Below, piece after piece: positions 34,491 to 42,753 of a stretch of DNA of 64,000 bases. Within the stretch, counting starts at the first letter, position 1, and every line of letters begins with the position of its first letter. Made by a program: the position numbers and the translations under genes. The notes under the pieces were generated by a model that was given only the letters and a program-made list of their open reading frames with translations, was not told the origin of the DNA and ran no database searches. Source of the stretch: Microbacteriaceae bacterium (GTDB lineage Bacteria; Actinomycetota; Actinomycetes; Actinomycetales; Microbacteriaceae); contig JAODAR010000007.1 in the NCBI GenBank assembly GCA_025463545.1, forward strand, positions 62,001 through 126,000, given 5' to 3'.

Positions 34491-35801
34491 TCAGAAGCTG
34501 ATGGGTTGGTCGGCGGTTTCGTCGCGCCATTCGTTCTCGGTGGAGGCGATGACGTAGCGCACGGCGTCGAGCGAGTCGTCGTCGTGCTTCTCCGGTGCGT
34601 CCTCACCGAGTACGGCTTTCTTGGCGTCCCAGACGTAGCCGGGGAACTCCTTGATTGCACCCGTGCATCGGTCGGAGAACCGCAGCAGCGGCACCCCGTC
34701 GTTACCGCGGGAGCGGCCGAGGAGCGAGGACACGAGCCCGATGCCGTACAGCACATCGTTCACGGCGCCCTCGGTGGCGACCTGCTGCCCTTGGTACAGC
34801 TCGGAACGCCATGCGAGAGCCGCCGGGTCAGCGACCAGGCGTTCGGGCTTGAGGCCGGCGTTCTCGGGCAGGTGGGGGAGTTTCAGCCAGTCGGCGATCT
34901 TCTTCGCCTGCATGGACGGTGACAGCGACGACGAGACGTGCTCGCCGTCGGAGTTCATGCTGATGTCCATGCGCAGCTCGTCGACCATGTACAGCCGGCG
35001 GTCATACCCGAGGCCCAGCAGCACAGCGGATGTTGCGTGCTGGGTGCCGAAGTCCATACCCACACCGAGGAGGCGCCGCATTGGTGGCAGTTGGGCCCAC
35101 GGGATGACGTGCTTCGTCGGATCCCAGCCGTCGTAGACGGCGCCCTCGGCGTTGGTCCACTCACCCTTGATGAACCGGTCGAAGAAGATTCCCGTGAACG
35201 ACGCGTACATGTCGCGGCGGTACTCGTCCGTCAGCGACGGGTTGTCGTCCATTGTGAAGTGGAAGACGACCATGTTCATCTTGGTCGCGTTGAGGATGTA
35301 CTTGATCCGCAGCCAGTGCTGTGAAGCGCCGGGGTTCGTGGTGGCGAGGAGTCGTGCGCCTTCGACACGGAGTCGGGTGAGGAGCATCTCCCAGAAGCCG
35401 AGCGGCAGCAGGGTTGCCTCATCCACGTAGGCGATCTCGATCGTCGCGCCGCGGATCTTCTCCTCGGAGCGGGCATCGTTCGCGCCGACCAGGTGCACGA
35501 CACGGCCGAGGATGACTGCCGTGCTCGAGCCGGTGGTGTGCACCACATGCTTGGAGAGCTCGCCGAACAGTTCCGGCTTCTGCATCTCGCCGATGATGTT
35601 GCGTTCGATCGTCTGCAGCGTCTTCCCGACGATGACGATCAGCCCGGAACCGCGCGCCTGCCGGATCGCGATGAACAGGGCAAACAGGGAAGCGATGGTC
35701 TTACCGGCCGACACGGCACCCACCCACAGGGCGAGCTTCCGGGTCGACGACTGGACGATGGAGCTGATCTGCTTCGGGGAAAGACTCGCGCTAGTCGCCA
35801 T
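34491..35801 (-). CDS. Terminase large subunit
   Basis: 436-aa packaging motor. The ATPase domain has a Walker A-like VGAVSAGKT (near residue 25) and Walker B with catalytic Glu in IEIAYVDEATLL. The nuclease domain begins at LLGVGMDFGTQHATS and includes further acidic positions in YMVDELRMD and DDDSLDAVRY near the C-terminus, as in PBSX/SPP1-type terminases. The start at 35801 overlaps the small subunit by 11 nt. Together they cut concatemers and drive DNA into the prohead. Confidence 0.93.
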   Translation of the reverse strand: MATSASLSPKQISSIVQSSTRKLALWVGAVSAGKTIASLFALFIAIRQARGSGLIVIVGKTLQTIERNIIGEMQKPELFGELSKHVVHTTGSSTAVILGRVVHLVGANDARSEEKIRGATIEIAYVDEATLLPLGFWEMLLTRLRVEGARLLATTNPGASQHWLRIKYILNATKMNMVVFHFTMDDNPSLTDEYRRDMYASFTGIFFDRFIKGEWTNAEGAVYDGWDPTKHVIPWAQLPPMRRLLGVGMDFGTQHATSAVLLGLGYDRRLYMVDELRMDISMNSDGEHVSSSLSPSMQAKKIADWLKLPHLPENAGLKPERLVADPAALAWRSELYQGQQVATEGAVNDVLYGIGLVSSLLGRSRGNDGVPLLRFSDRCTGAIKEFPGYVWDAKKAVLGEDAPEKHDDDSLDAVRYVIASTENEWRDETADQPISF

Positions 35802-36291
35802 CAGGCGCCGGCGGCACGGACTGCTCGAACTTGTCGAGGATGCGGTCAACGAGGTTCATGGCAGCGTCGAGACCGTCCGTGGACTTCTCGAGCGCCTTCG
35901 CGGCCGCCATGACGCCTTCCTTGGCGATCATCACCGCGGTCTTGCGTGCGTCGATGGGTGCCGAGTCGAACGTGTGTGACGAGAACACGTTCTCCGCACC
36001 GCCGAAGCTGTACACGGTGAACGGTTCGTCGAGAGAGTCGAGCGCCTCGTGACCCGCGACAAGCATCTTCTGTGTGAGCAGCATCCGCGACTCGGCCATG
36101 TCAATCGCATGAGCACGGACAGCGAGTGATGTCTGGCTGCGGTCGAACGCGAGGTCTTCCTCTTTCGCCCAACGGGAGATGGTCGAAGGGGCAACGCCGA
36201 GCTGCTTCGCGATCGCGTTGCAACCGTGGCCCTCGTCGTACAGTTCCCGCGCACGTGGACGGAGAGCGTCGAATGTTCCGTTGCGCGCCAT
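35791..36291 (-). CDS. Terminase small subunit
   Basis: 166-aa DNA-recognition subunit. The ATG at 36291 has GAGGTG at a good distance; an ATG two codons upstream lies too close to it. The N-terminal helix-turn-helix (GHGCNAIAKQLGVAPSTISRWAKEE) is followed by long helices suited to oligomerisation and ending in DKFEQSVPPAPDGD. It is the first gene of the late operon, next to a repeat shared with the scaffold gene upstream region. Confidence 0.85.
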   Translation of the reverse strand: MARNGTFDALRPRARELYDEGHGCNAIAKQLGVAPSTISRWAKEEDLAFDRSQTSLAVRAHAIDMAESRMLLTQKMLVAGHEALDSLDEPFTVYSFGGAENVFSSHTFDSAPIDARKTAVMIAKEGVMAAAKALEKSTDGLDAAMNLVDRILDKFEQSVPPAPDGD

Positions 36292-36309
36292 GTTCATTCA
36301 CCTCGTTCA

Positions 36310-36322
36310 GAGCGCCAGGCTC
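36310..36322. repeat. 13-bp GAGC(N5)GCTC repeat upstream of the small terminase gene
   Basis: Identical to 30963-30975; see that entry. It lies 19 nt upstream of the terminase small subunit start, in the divergent gap before the plus-strand gene at 36412. Confidence 0.6.
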
Positions 36323-36411
36323 TATGGGAGGAGGCTTAGCCTCGGTGTCGGTGGTTGGCGATAGAGTCCGATCGCGGTGTATTCGGCACCGCAAGTCGCT
36401 TTGGAGGCGCT

Positions 36412-36588
36412 ATGGCAAAGTTCGTTATCAATAAGGGTTATACGGGTTCAAAGACCGTCGAGGCTGATTTCTACCAGCAGGAAGGCGATTTCTTCGTCTT
36501 CTACACGGGTGAGATCAAGCGTCGGAATGTCGTGTTCACCTACGCTGCGAAGAACGCGAGTTCGATCGAAACCGAGAAGGCGGAGTAG
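36412..36588 (+). CDS. Small hypothetical protein (58 aa)
   Basis: Beta-strand-rich small protein (MAKFVINKGYTGSKTVEADFYQQ, FFVFYTGEIKRRNVVFTYAAKNA). It has a GGAGG site 5 nt before its ATG and a -10-like TAGAGT at 36362-36367. It lies on the plus strand, divergent from the terminase genes, and the next small ORF follows after 6 nt. Many actinophages carry a similar 55-60-aa protein of unknown function. Confidence 0.65.
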   Translation: MAKFVINKGYTGSKTVEADFYQQEGDFFVFYTGEIKRRNVVFTYAAKNASSIETEKAE

Positions 36589-36594
36589 GTCGGC

Positions 36595-36726
36595 ATGGAG
36601 ATCAGACGACCGTTCGAAGCGACCATCCCGGAGGGTGCTACTCCAGCTGAGGGGGAAGCGCTCATCGAGGCGGAGACCGCTCGGCAGGAAGAGAAGCTGC
36701 TCGACGAACTGCTCGGGAGTATCTAG
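36595..36726 (+). CDS. Small acidic hypothetical protein (43 aa)
   Basis: A second gene of a two-gene plus-strand unit, with GGAG upstream inside the end of the previous gene. It is a Glu-rich amphipathic helix (EAETARQEEKLLDELLGSI) after a short Pro-containing start. No family is recognised. It may be a partner peptide for the preceding protein. Confidence 0.5.
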   Translation: MEIRRPFEATIPEGATPAEGEALIEAETARQEEKLLDELLGSI

Positions 36727-36731
36727 CCCGA

Positions 36732-36914
36732 CTAGAGCGCGTGCCGCCCGAGGGCGAGCACGTCTTCGATCGCGTAGGCGCCGAGTTCCGTCTCATGACC
36801 GAACCACTGTGTGAGCTTGGCGTCTACAGCAGCTTGGGTCTCTGCGGCTTGCTGGGCGCGGAGGGAGTCGGCCGTGATGCCTTCACCGTTCGCGCCGAGG
36901 AGGTCATCAGGCAT
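36732..36914 (-). CDS. Small hypothetical protein (60 aa)
   Basis: Minus-strand ORF beginning MPDDLLGANGEGITADSLRAQQ, helical and acidic, with AAAGG upstream of its ATG. It converges on the 43-aa gene with 5 nt between stops. No domain is recognised, and coding status is moderately supported by its start context and composition. Confidence 0.4.
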   Translation of the reverse strand: MPDDLLGANGEGITADSLRAQQAAETQAAVDAKLTQWFGHETELGAYAIEDVLALGRHAL

Positions 36915-37043
36915 GGCAGGAGCCTTTCGCACACTCGGTTGCTCTTGTGACCGCGGGGCGTTGTGCCTCGGGGGTGTCAGCGCTTGCTGCGAGGATGAGC
37001 TCAGCTTTGGGCGCTGGGCTCGGAGCGTGAGAAGGGCTATTAC

Positions 37044-37205
37044 ATGAATGTCGCCTGTCCGGCTTGCGGGTCACCCGCTTTGGCCACACCGAACAATGAC
37101 CGTCGCCTCGCTGCGAACGATGAGTACCTAATCCAGTGCACGAAGTGCGACATCACCCGGGGAAATCTGACGCCGCCGACTGATTTCCGTTTGACGATGC
37201 CATAG
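37044..37205 (+). CDS. 53-aa zinc-ribbon-like protein
   Basis: Starts MNVACPACGSPAL and has a second pair CTKC about 30 residues later, giving a CxxC-x30-CxxC zinc ribbon. AAGG precedes the ATG. It lies between the early and late regions on the plus strand. Function unknown; DNA or RNA binding is possible. Confidence 0.6.
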   Translation: MNVACPACGSPALATPNNDRRLAANDEYLIQCTKCDITRGNLTPPTDFRLTMP

Positions 37206-37574
37206 AGCCGGCAGAGCACGCAGGTACTCCAGCCTGGAAAGGTACAGGCCTTCAGGGGTCCTTCGCCGCTGAGTCGGTACGGCGTTGACGTGGTGCCGGT
37301 GTCTGGGGTGCCGAGCGGGCCAGAGCTGGCCCGCTCGCGCTATTCGGTTATGTCGGCGCTGTGCACTGCGCTGCCGTCGCGCGTAACGGGGGTGCTTGCC
37401 CCTGTGCGGTCGCGACACCCTGGGGGAGGGCGCCGGGACGGTGTTCCCCGAGCGACCGTCGTCCGCCTGTGTTCGGGGCTCAGCGCACGGCACTCGAATG
37501 GAGCGGTGTTGCGGTGTGCCTGCTGGCCTACAGGTGAGGTGAGCGGGATTGGCTACTGGGGGAAGTCTTTAACG
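37206..37574. other. Gap with no recognised gene
   Basis: About 370 bp between the 53-aa gene and the early terminator. Open frames here lack start context and have biased composition. No tRNA, promoter or repeat was recognised. Confidence 0.5.
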
Positions 37575-37608
37575 CCGAAAGCCCCACCGGTTGGGGCGGG
37601 GCCTTCGG
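37575..37608 (-). terminator. Terminator of the early operon
   Basis: CCGAA-A-GCCCC (37575-37585) pairs with GGGGC-C-TTCGG (37598-37608), with one mismatch. On the minus strand an alternative stem, GCCCCA/TGGGGC, is followed by TTTCGGCGTT. It lies 48 nt past the last minus-strand early gene. Confidence 0.75.
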
Positions 37609-37655
37609 GGCTGGGTGTTCCAGCTAACAGTTCTTATCGTGCCGTGATTGCCGAA

Positions 37656-37853
37656 TTAATGCACGCTGTTTTCTGCAATTCTGCTGGGCGTGTCGTGTGT
37701 TCCGGAATGGCTAGGTTCCGGGTGCGCGGATGCCTTGTGCGCCGTCATGGCCTCGTGCGGGCCTTCTCCTCGGTACTCCTTGTGGTCGGGGTTGGCGCAT
37801 GCGTGGAAGTGGCACCGTGTGCACCAGATCCGAAGTCCACAGGTGAAGCTCAT
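37656..37853 (-). CDS. Small Cys/His-rich protein, zinc-binding-like
   Basis: 65-aa protein beginning MSFTCGLRIWCTRCHFHACANPDHKEY, with four Cys and a cluster of His that suggest a zinc site. The C-terminus is His/Ser/Pro-rich and polar. Its ATG overlaps the stop of the helix-turn-helix gene (ATGA), making it the last gene of the early operon before the terminator at 37575-37608. Confidence 0.65.
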   Translation of the reverse strand: MSFTCGLRIWCTRCHFHACANPDHKEYRGEGPHEAMTAHKASAHPEPSHSGTHDTPSRIAENSVH

Positions 37854-38095
37854 CGATCCTCCTCCTGTCCCGAGTCGGATGCTCTGCGATTACGGCTCGC
37901 GGTGCCCACGGGGCGGCCTCGCTTCGTTACGGACTCGACCCGTTGCGCGTCGACCGCCGACACCTCGTAGACGCCCTTCTCGTTCTTCCGGGCCTTCAGG
38001 ATGCCGTTCTGGATCCAGGCGTACACCTTCCGAGGGTGGCGGCCCACGACATAGGCCGCCTCCTGGACGGTGAGCCACTGCTTCATGGTGGTCAT
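37850..38095 (-). CDS. MerR-type helix-turn-helix DNA-binding protein
   Basis: 81-aa protein starting MTTMKQWLTVQEAAYVVGRHPRKVYAWIQNG, a clear winged-helix HTH_17/excisionase-type domain followed by VYEVSAVDAQRVESVTKRGRP and a basic, disordered tail. Such proteins act as transcription regulators or recombination directionality factors. It is probably a late-acting early-region regulator rather than the Xis, because a second HTH_17 gene lies next to the switch. It overlaps both neighbours by 4 nt. Confidence 0.75.
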   Translation of the reverse strand: MTTMKQWLTVQEAAYVVGRHPRKVYAWIQNGILKARKNEKGVYEVSAVDAQRVESVTKRGRPVGTASRNRRASDSGQEEDR

Positions 38096-38904
38096 GCGGT
38101 TTTCCTCTCACGGATGGTTGCGATGAGTTCGCTCTTGCGGAGCTGGTGGACCTTCGGCACTCCCATGCCCTCGGCTACCGCGGCGAGCTCCTTCACGGTC
38201 TGCGTCATGAGCGGGTCGAGGTGCTCATGGTCGGGGTTGGTCGTCGAGTACGGTTCGGCGTCGTTCGGGTCGAGGGTCACCGGCTGGCCGCCGGAGATGA
38301 TCGGGTCAGCGATGCCGCGAACCTGCCGTTCGTGTTCGATCTCGAGTTCGTCGAGGGTGAGGGTGGCTCCGCACGGGCAGAGGATGCGCACGTTGTCGTC
38401 GACGTGGCGGGGAGGTCTGCGGATCAGGTTCATCTGCTCGCACTCCCCGCAGCGGATACGGCCAACTCGGGTGGTGTGTTCTTCGATCGGGTGGGCACGG
38501 AACGCGGCGAGTGCCACCTTCGCGAACATCACCGCGTGACGGGCGCCATCCGCCGATGACACCCACAGGTCGACGTCGTCCGGGTATGACTTGTACCAGG
38601 AGAGCACTTCGTCGACCGCGAGACCGATCGGCGAGATCGGGATTGGCGGGCCGCTCTGCGTTCGCACGCCGGCGTTATCTCGTTGCACCGCCCTGTCGAC
38701 GCCCCGCAGCGCGTCCCACCACGGGGCGACCTTCCCGAGAGCGTCGAGGACCCGGACATAGCAGCCGTGGCAGAGAAGCCCGTTGGTTGCTTCCCGCGGG
38801 ATGCATCCGTGGCAGGGCTTGCCGTTGCAGGTGTCGTAGTGCTCCCCGGCGCGGGTGCAGGGGCGCACTTGCGGCATCTGGTTAGTGACGCAGACAAGAG
38901 TCAT
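38092..38904 (-). CDS. Zinc-ribbon phage protein with Rho-N/SAP-like C-terminus
   Basis: 270-aa protein of unknown function. The ATG at 38904 follows GAGAGG. It has an N-terminal Cys-rich region (PCTRAGEHYDTCNGKPCHGC, LLCHGCYVRV), a central helical part, a second zinc ribbon (IRCGECEQMNLI and ILCPCGATL) and a C-terminal MGVPKVHQLRKSELIATIRERK that matches the Rho N-terminal/SAP-like helix pair. A nucleic-acid binding role is likely. Similar proteins occur in early regions of actinophages. Confidence 0.65.
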   Translation of the reverse strand: MTLVCVTNQMPQVRPCTRAGEHYDTCNGKPCHGCIPREATNGLLCHGCYVRVLDALGKVAPWWDALRGVDRAVQRDNAGVRTQSGPPIPISPIGLAVDEVLSWYKSYPDDVDLWVSSADGARHAVMFAKVALAAFRAHPIEEHTTRVGRIRCGECEQMNLIRRPPRHVDDNVRILCPCGATLTLDELEIEHERQVRGIADPIISGGQPVTLDPNDAEPYSTTNPDHEHLDPLMTQTVKELAAVAEGMGVPKVHQLRKSELIATIRERKTA

Positions 38905-38930
38905 GGGGTGCCTCTCAGTAGGATTCGGGG

Positions 38931-39479
38931 GTGCATATTGCAACAACAGCAATGACTGTGGCGGACGCTGCCCAGGTGATCGGCACGCTCGTCGCTGCCC
39001 TTATCGGCGTAGCGGGTTTGGCCGGGGTGCTTTGGATTGAGCAGAGAACTAGGTATAAAGATGCTCTTGACGCGGCGCTCGCGGAGGTGATGCGGGCATT
39101 TGCTCGTCGCGCGACTGACCTGGAGATTCACAGGGAACGCAAGTGGGGTGCCATGGGGCTGCGTTTTCCGGACGCGCCCGGGGGCCCCCTTGACGCGGAC
39201 ATGCAGTCTGCCATTGAGATTGCGTGGATGGTAGCGCGTGGTCGCGACAGACCCGTGCTGAAGAGCCTGGGCGATGCGACCTATGCCTTGAAAATGGGCC
39301 TTGTTTCTTGGCAAATCGGAATGCTTGGACCCCTCGCGATGGACATCCGACGTTGGAGGACGGATGCGATCGATCGGGCTGAGTTCATCCGAATCATGAA
39401 CGGTGCAGAGGAAGCGGCCAAGAGTAGCCGCGACTTCTACCTTGCGAAGATTGCACAATCGGCCAAGAAGGGCGATTGA
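38931..39479 (+). CDS. Membrane-anchored unknown protein, likely cargo
   Basis: 182-aa protein. A GTG start is used; an ATG seven codons in (38952) is possible. There is one transmembrane helix (about 14-36) followed by a roughly 140-residue cytosolic helical domain. A TAGGAT element lies 6 nt before the GTG and there is no ribosome site, so a leaderless transcript is expected. It is alone on the plus strand between two minus-strand early blocks. The TM-plus-helical-domain layout is like that of 42190-42753. Confidence 0.6.
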   Translation: MHIATTAMTVADAAQVIGTLVAALIGVAGLAGVLWIEQRTRYKDALDAALAEVMRAFARRATDLEIHRERKWGAMGLRFPDAPGGPLDADMQSAIEIAWMVARGRDRPVLKSLGDATYALKMGLVSWQIGMLGPLAMDIRRWRTDAIDRAEFIRIMNGAEEAAKSSRDFYLAKIAQSAKKGD

Positions 39480-39511
39480 TCCCGCCGCCACCGCGAATTC
39501 CCATTCGATCA

Positions 39512-40015
39512 TCAGAACGGGGTCTCGTCGTTGAATGAGCCCGGGTTGTTCCACACGTCAGCGCCCGCCTGAGGCGTTGAGTCGGCTGGGGCGGACGGTG
39601 CCCACGCTTCGCCCGAAGCGGCGCCAGCGCCCCCAGCGCGCCCGCCGCCTGCCGCAGCGCGTGTCACGCTCGCGGTGGCGTATCGCAGGTCCGGCCCGAT
39701 CGCGTCGATCTCCAGCTCCATCGAGGTCCGCTTCTCGCCCTCCTTGGTCTCGTACGAGCGCTGTTTGAGCCGCCCCTGCGCGATGACCCGTGACCCCTTC
39801 ACCAGAGATCCGGCGATGTGCTCGGCGAACTCGCGCCACGCGGAGGCGCGGAGGAACAGTGCGTCGCCGTCCTTCCACTCGTTCGACTGCTTGTCGAGCA
39901 CCTTCGGGGTGGATGCGATGGTGAAGTTGGCGACCGCGAGACCGTTCTGCGTGTACCGCAGCTCCGGGTCGCTCGTGAGGTTGCCTACTACGGTGATGAT
40001 GGTGTCGCCAGCCAT
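39512..40015 (-). CDS. ssb: Single-stranded DNA-binding protein
   Basis: 167-aa OB-fold protein. It begins [25 protein letters not shown] and shows the SSB core ([53 protein letters not shown]). After a Gly/Ala-rich linker it ends in the acidic tip NDETPF that docks replication and repair proteins. It is a phage copy serving replication and recombination. It is the last gene of the replication block and follows a 57-aa gene. Confidence 0.92.
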   Translation of the reverse strand: MAGDTIITVVGNLTSDPELRYTQNGLAVANFTIASTPKVLDKQSNEWKDGDALFLRASAWREFAEHIAGSLVKGSRVIAQGRLKQRSYETKEGEKRTSMELEIDAIGPDLRYATASVTRAAAGGGRAGGAGAASGEAWAPSAPADSTPQAGADVWNNPGSFNDETPF

Positions 40016-40017
40016 GG

Positions 40018-40191
40018 TCAGTTGCTCTTTTCTTCGTAGATGCCTGCCGCTTTTGCGGCGTCGGCGAGGATGCCCGTCGGGCGTGATTCGGGTGCACCAG
40101 TCGGTGCCTGTCGGACGCTGATGGTCACGCCCATGTCCTTGAGCTTCTGCATCTGGTGCGCGAGCTCCTGCGCGGGTGTTCTCCTGGCCAT
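40018..40191 (-). CDS. 57-aa helical hypothetical protein
   Basis: Short ORF too small for most gene callers' defaults. It begins [22 protein letters not shown]; two amphipathic helices flank a Pro/Ser linker and it ends IYEEKSN. Its ATG shares a base with the stop of the HTH gene upstream (TAATG), and its stop is 2 nt before the ssb start, so all are coupled. Function unknown. Confidence 0.6.
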   Translation of the reverse strand: MARRTPAQELAHQMQKLKDMGVTISVRQAPTGAPESRPTGILADAAKAAGIYEEKSN

Positions 40192-40601
40192 TAGCTGGTT
40201 CTCTCTTCCTGTTTGGTGTTCTTGCGCGGGCGTCCGGCTTTTCCGTTCGCCGCGAGTTTCAGTTGCACCCTCCGGTGCCGTGCGGTCTCCACCGAGATGT
40301 CCAGGGCCGCCGCGACCTCCCGGTCGCTCCAGCCCTTCCCGTGGAGTTTCAGGACCATGACGAACTGCTGGTCACGGACACTCCTGGTAGTGCTCTTGTA
40401 CGGGACCGGATCCTTAGCCGGCGTGCTCGGCCGTCGAGGAGCGAGCCGATCCACCTCGGGGCGGGTGAGAGCTCGAGGAGTCAGTGCGTGCTCCACCAGC
40501 TGCTCGATGAGGGTGTGTGCGTTTATGCCGCGCCTGTCCGCGATCGCGGTGAGAGCCCGGTATTGCGAAGCGGGGAGAGACAGCGGGATCTGGATATCCA
40601 T
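40191..40601 (-). CDS. Helix-turn-helix protein
   Basis: 136-aa protein. The N-terminus ([38 protein letters not shown]) resembles a ribbon-helix-helix-type segment. The C-terminal half has a sigma-4/transposase-like HTH ([29 protein letters not shown]) and a basic tail. The TGATG overlap with the upstream gene and TAATG with the downstream one place it inside the replication operon. It is likely a DNA-binding regulator. Confidence 0.65.
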   Translation of the reverse strand: MDIQIPLSLPASQYRALTAIADRRGINAHTLIEQLVEHALTPRALTRPEVDRLAPRRPSTPAKDPVPYKSTTRSVRDQQFVMVLKLHGKGWSDREVAAALDISVETARHRRVQLKLAANGKAGRPRKNTKQEERTS

Positions 40602-40945
40602 CACGCCACCTCCCGGACCGTCATGTTCTTCACGAATTCGCGCTCGATCTTGTGCCCCGGCGTCTTGCCGTCGCACAGGTTGTGAGCGTGCTGGCGTGGC
40701 GTCCCGTCCTTGCGGAGCAGCAGCTTCTTGCCGCAGCGCTCACACGGAGCGTGCCCGTGCTCGTGATGCTTGGCCAGGCGTTGGCGATCGATGCCCGTGC
40801 AGTGCTCTGGGATGCGGTACTGGCAGTCGACGCACTCCCAGATCGGTCCTGACCAGGTTTGGCCGTACGCGCCAGACCAACCGCGACCACGCTTCACGAC
40901 GACGAAACACAGATACCGGTCGCCCACGTTGGATGGAAGGTTCAT
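40601..40945 (-). CDS. Zinc-finger phage protein
   Basis: 114-aa protein with two or three Cys pairs: WECVDCQY, APCERCGKKL and a lone C in HNLCDGKTPGH, with several His between them. The ATG at 40945 is chosen because it overlaps the stop of the previous gene; the codon before it is also ATG. It is basic and probably binds nucleic acid. Function unknown; it belongs to the replication block. Confidence 0.6.
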   Translation of the reverse strand: MNLPSNVGDRYLCFVVVKRGRGWSGAYGQTWSGPIWECVDCQYRIPEHCTGIDRQRLAKHHEHGHAPCERCGKKLLLRKDGTPRQHAHNLCDGKTPGHKIEREFVKNMTVREVA

Positions 40946-41616
40946 CACGCCACCGCCTCTTCAGCGCATCGATCGCAGCCACGCAACGGTCGCCCGGGGT
41001 GCTTCTGGCAGTCGGGATCGGTGACGATTCCAGGGACTGTCGCCTTTGGCTTCGGGGTGTTCGCTTTATCCCATGCGGTGCGTGCACGCCTGACATCTCC
41101 GCAGGGTCCGCACTTGCCTGTTGTGCCGTTGGGATGAGATGAGCAAAAGAGCGGGGGGCACGCACCGTCTTCGGTGCTTTCCCCTTCCCTTTCTATTTCC
41201 CCTTCTACTTCCCCTTCCCCTTCCCCTTGCTCCGAAACTTTCTGAACCTTTCTGGAACTTTTCGCAGAAGTCGGGATAGTTCCGAAACGATCAGGAATAT
41301 CGGTCTTCTTCCGGTACTTGATGTCCTGGTGTTCGTCCCAGTTCACGCACTCGAAATAGCGCTTCCCAGCGACGTCGTAAACCTCGATCACACCCGCCGT
41401 TTCCAACGCCTGCATCCATCGCTCAACGTTCTGCGCACTCACTTCCTCATCGATGGGGAACGTGTCCGCGACGATCAGTCGAGGGTCACGTCTGCCTCGC
41501 CCGTGGCTGTCGCAATAGCCCCAGAGTTGAGACCAGAAGAACCGCAACGGGATCGGCCAGCCGTTGACCTTCTCTGACGAGCGCATACTCGCCCGAATCA
41601 TCCGATCCTCAGCCAT
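40945..41616 (-). CDS. Putative phage replication protein (replisome organiser-like)
   Basis: 223-aa protein. The N-terminal 110 residues (RMIRASMRSSEKVNGWPIPLRFFWSQLW, RLIVADTFPIDEEVSAQNVERWMQALETAGVIEVYDVAGKRYFECVNW) form a winged-helix-like domain typical of phage replication initiation proteins. A Glu/Gly low-complexity linker (EGEGEVEGEIEREGE) follows, then a C-terminal zinc-finger-like part with CPPLFC, CGPCG and CDRC. Neighbouring ssb and small genes support a replication role. The linker DNA is a hexamer repeat that could vary in length. Confidence 0.7.
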   Translation of the reverse strand: MAEDRMIRASMRSSEKVNGWPIPLRFFWSQLWGYCDSHGRGRRDPRLIVADTFPIDEEVSAQNVERWMQALETAGVIEVYDVAGKRYFECVNWDEHQDIKYRKKTDIPDRFGTIPTSAKSSRKVQKVSEQGEGEGEVEGEIEREGESTEDGACPPLFCSSHPNGTTGKCGPCGDVRRARTAWDKANTPKPKATVPGIVTDPDCQKHPGRPLRGCDRCAEEAVA

Positions 41617-41755
41617 CGCTTCTCACCTCCTCTTCGTCAAAATCGCCGCGTTCGATCGCTGTTGCGAGGCCCATGAGCACCGCGTAGACGATCAACTTCG
41701 GGTGGTCCGCTCTCGTCCTTATGTGCTTCAGCAGGGCTGCCTTGTCGAGTGCCAT
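41609..41755 (-). CDS. 48-aa helical hypothetical protein
   Basis: Small ORF beginning MALDKAALLKHIRTRADHP, helical and charged, with a short acidic end (GDFDEEEVRSDG). It overlaps the HNH-like gene by 1 nt and the replication gene by 8 nt, which strongly suggests real coupled translation. No family is recognised. Confidence 0.6.
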   Translation of the reverse strand: MALDKAALLKHIRTRADHPKLIVYAVLMGLATAIERGDFDEEEVRSDG

Positions 41756-42162
41756 CAGGCCGCGCCCTTCGTCGTGAAAGCGCTGGCCGCAGCGAGCAGC
41801 TCGAGGGCGAGGGACTCGTGGATGATCTGCTTCCCGCCGTCCTCGTCTGGCAGCCACCACTCGGCGGCCCACCGGACGTAGAACGGGATCTGCGAGGCGA
41901 GGAGGCCGCCGCGGTTGCGACGGATCTTCCACCCCAGGTGCAGGGCGCGTTCCTGACCCTCCGCCTCGCACGCCTCGTTATGCGGCAGGCAGAGCGTTAG
42001 GCCGTCAGCGATGGTCAGGGCGGGTGCTTTCTTGCCTCTCCCGCCGTGACCGCTCGATTCCCGGTGCTGCCATGAGAGGTTCTCGGTGATGCCGCAGTCA
42101 GCGCAGAGGTAGGAGTCGCGCTTGTACGTCCCGGTGCGGATCGCCTGGCTCGGGGCGGTCAT
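41755..42162 (-). CDS. HNH-nuclease-like protein
   Basis: 135-aa protein with a CADCG zinc-type start, a HRESSGHGG segment and CLPHNEACE later, giving an HNH-like Cys/His framework; the helical C-terminus is different from typical free-standing HNH enzymes. It may be a small homing-type or packaging-accessory nuclease. The start is preceded by GGTGGTG, part of the 19-bp repeat at 42168-42186. It begins this early sub-operon, immediately next to a divergent plus-strand gene. Confidence 0.6.
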   Translation of the reverse strand: MTAPSQAIRTGTYKRDSYLCADCGITENLSWQHRESSGHGGRGKKAPALTIADGLTLCLPHNEACEAEGQERALHLGWKIRRNRGGLLASQIPFYVRWAAEWWLPDEDGGKQIIHESLALELLAAASAFTTKGAA

Positions 42163-42167
42163 GCCGT

Positions 42168-42186
42168 CACCACCGATAGAGTGCGG
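42168..42186. repeat. 19-bp repeat with embedded -10 element (copy 1)
   Basis: CACCACCGATAGAGTGCGG is identical to 44820-44838. Both copies lie in divergent gaps. On the plus strand TAGAGT (42177-42182) is a -10 element 7 nt before the ATG at 42190; on the minus strand the GGTGGTG end precedes the start of the HNH-like gene. Confidence 0.75.
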
Positions 42187-42189
42187 AAC

Positions 42190-42753
42190 ATGGACTGTGA
42201 GGTCAACAGCATCATCTGCCAGCTCGAGCGAATCGCGGATGCCTTGTCGCAGCCGCCGGGCCCGGTCGAAATCTGGGGCGGCATCGTCGTCCCGGTCGTG
42301 ATCGGTTTAGCGACCCTGGCCGTGGCGCTCGTCTCGCTCAAGGTGGCCAGAGATGCCACCAACCTGAACCGGGAACTCCACAATGAGCGTGTGAGTGCAG
42401 AAGGCCTTGAGAAGCGCGTAGTCGTGGCCGCTGCTGTGTACGAGTGGATGGGCCAGGTTCTCTCCGATTGGAGAAGCCCAGCCACAGCGGAAAAGCTCAA
42501 TGCGGCACAATCTGCTGTGATGAGGTCGGCAGAGCCGGCTGTGAAAGACATGTGGGGATGGGTTCTTCGAGAACTAAACCCCGACTCCGGCCATCCGTAT
42601 GAAGGAACGGAAGCGATAGAGATGTACAGGAAGCTGCAAGGGGGTGTTGAGCAATGGGTCGCGTCCCCGTCAGCCTTCAAGAGGGTGGTGCAGGCCGAGT
42701 TGCGTGTTGAAGCTCTGCTTCGACTGGCCGACGAGTATCGCTCGGAAGAGTGA
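42190..42753 (+). CDS. Membrane-anchored unknown protein, likely cargo
   Basis: 187-aa protein with a short Cys-containing N-terminus, one transmembrane helix (about 31-52) and a helical cytosolic domain of about 130 residues. The ATG at 42190 is preferred over a GTG nine bases earlier because TAGAGT lies exactly 7 nt before it (leaderless). It is the first of three plus-strand genes, ahead of the EVE/HNH nuclease gene. Role unknown; superinfection exclusion or a defence partner is possible. Confidence 0.6.
   Translation: MDCEVNSIICQLERIADALSQPPGPVEIWGGIVVPVVIGLATLAVALVSLKVARDATNLNRELHNERVSAEGLEKRVVVAAAVYEWMGQVLSDWRSPATAEKLNAAQSAVMRSAEPAVKDMWGWVLRELNPDSGHPYEGTEAIEMYRKLQGGVEQWVASPSAFKRVVQAELRVEALLRLADEYRSEE

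Noticed and set aside
37290..37970. A 226-aa plus-strand open frame after the 53-aa zinc-ribbon gene
   Set aside because: It has no family resemblance, crosses the early-operon terminator and overlaps the minus-strand Cys/His-rich and HTH genes, which have coupled starts.
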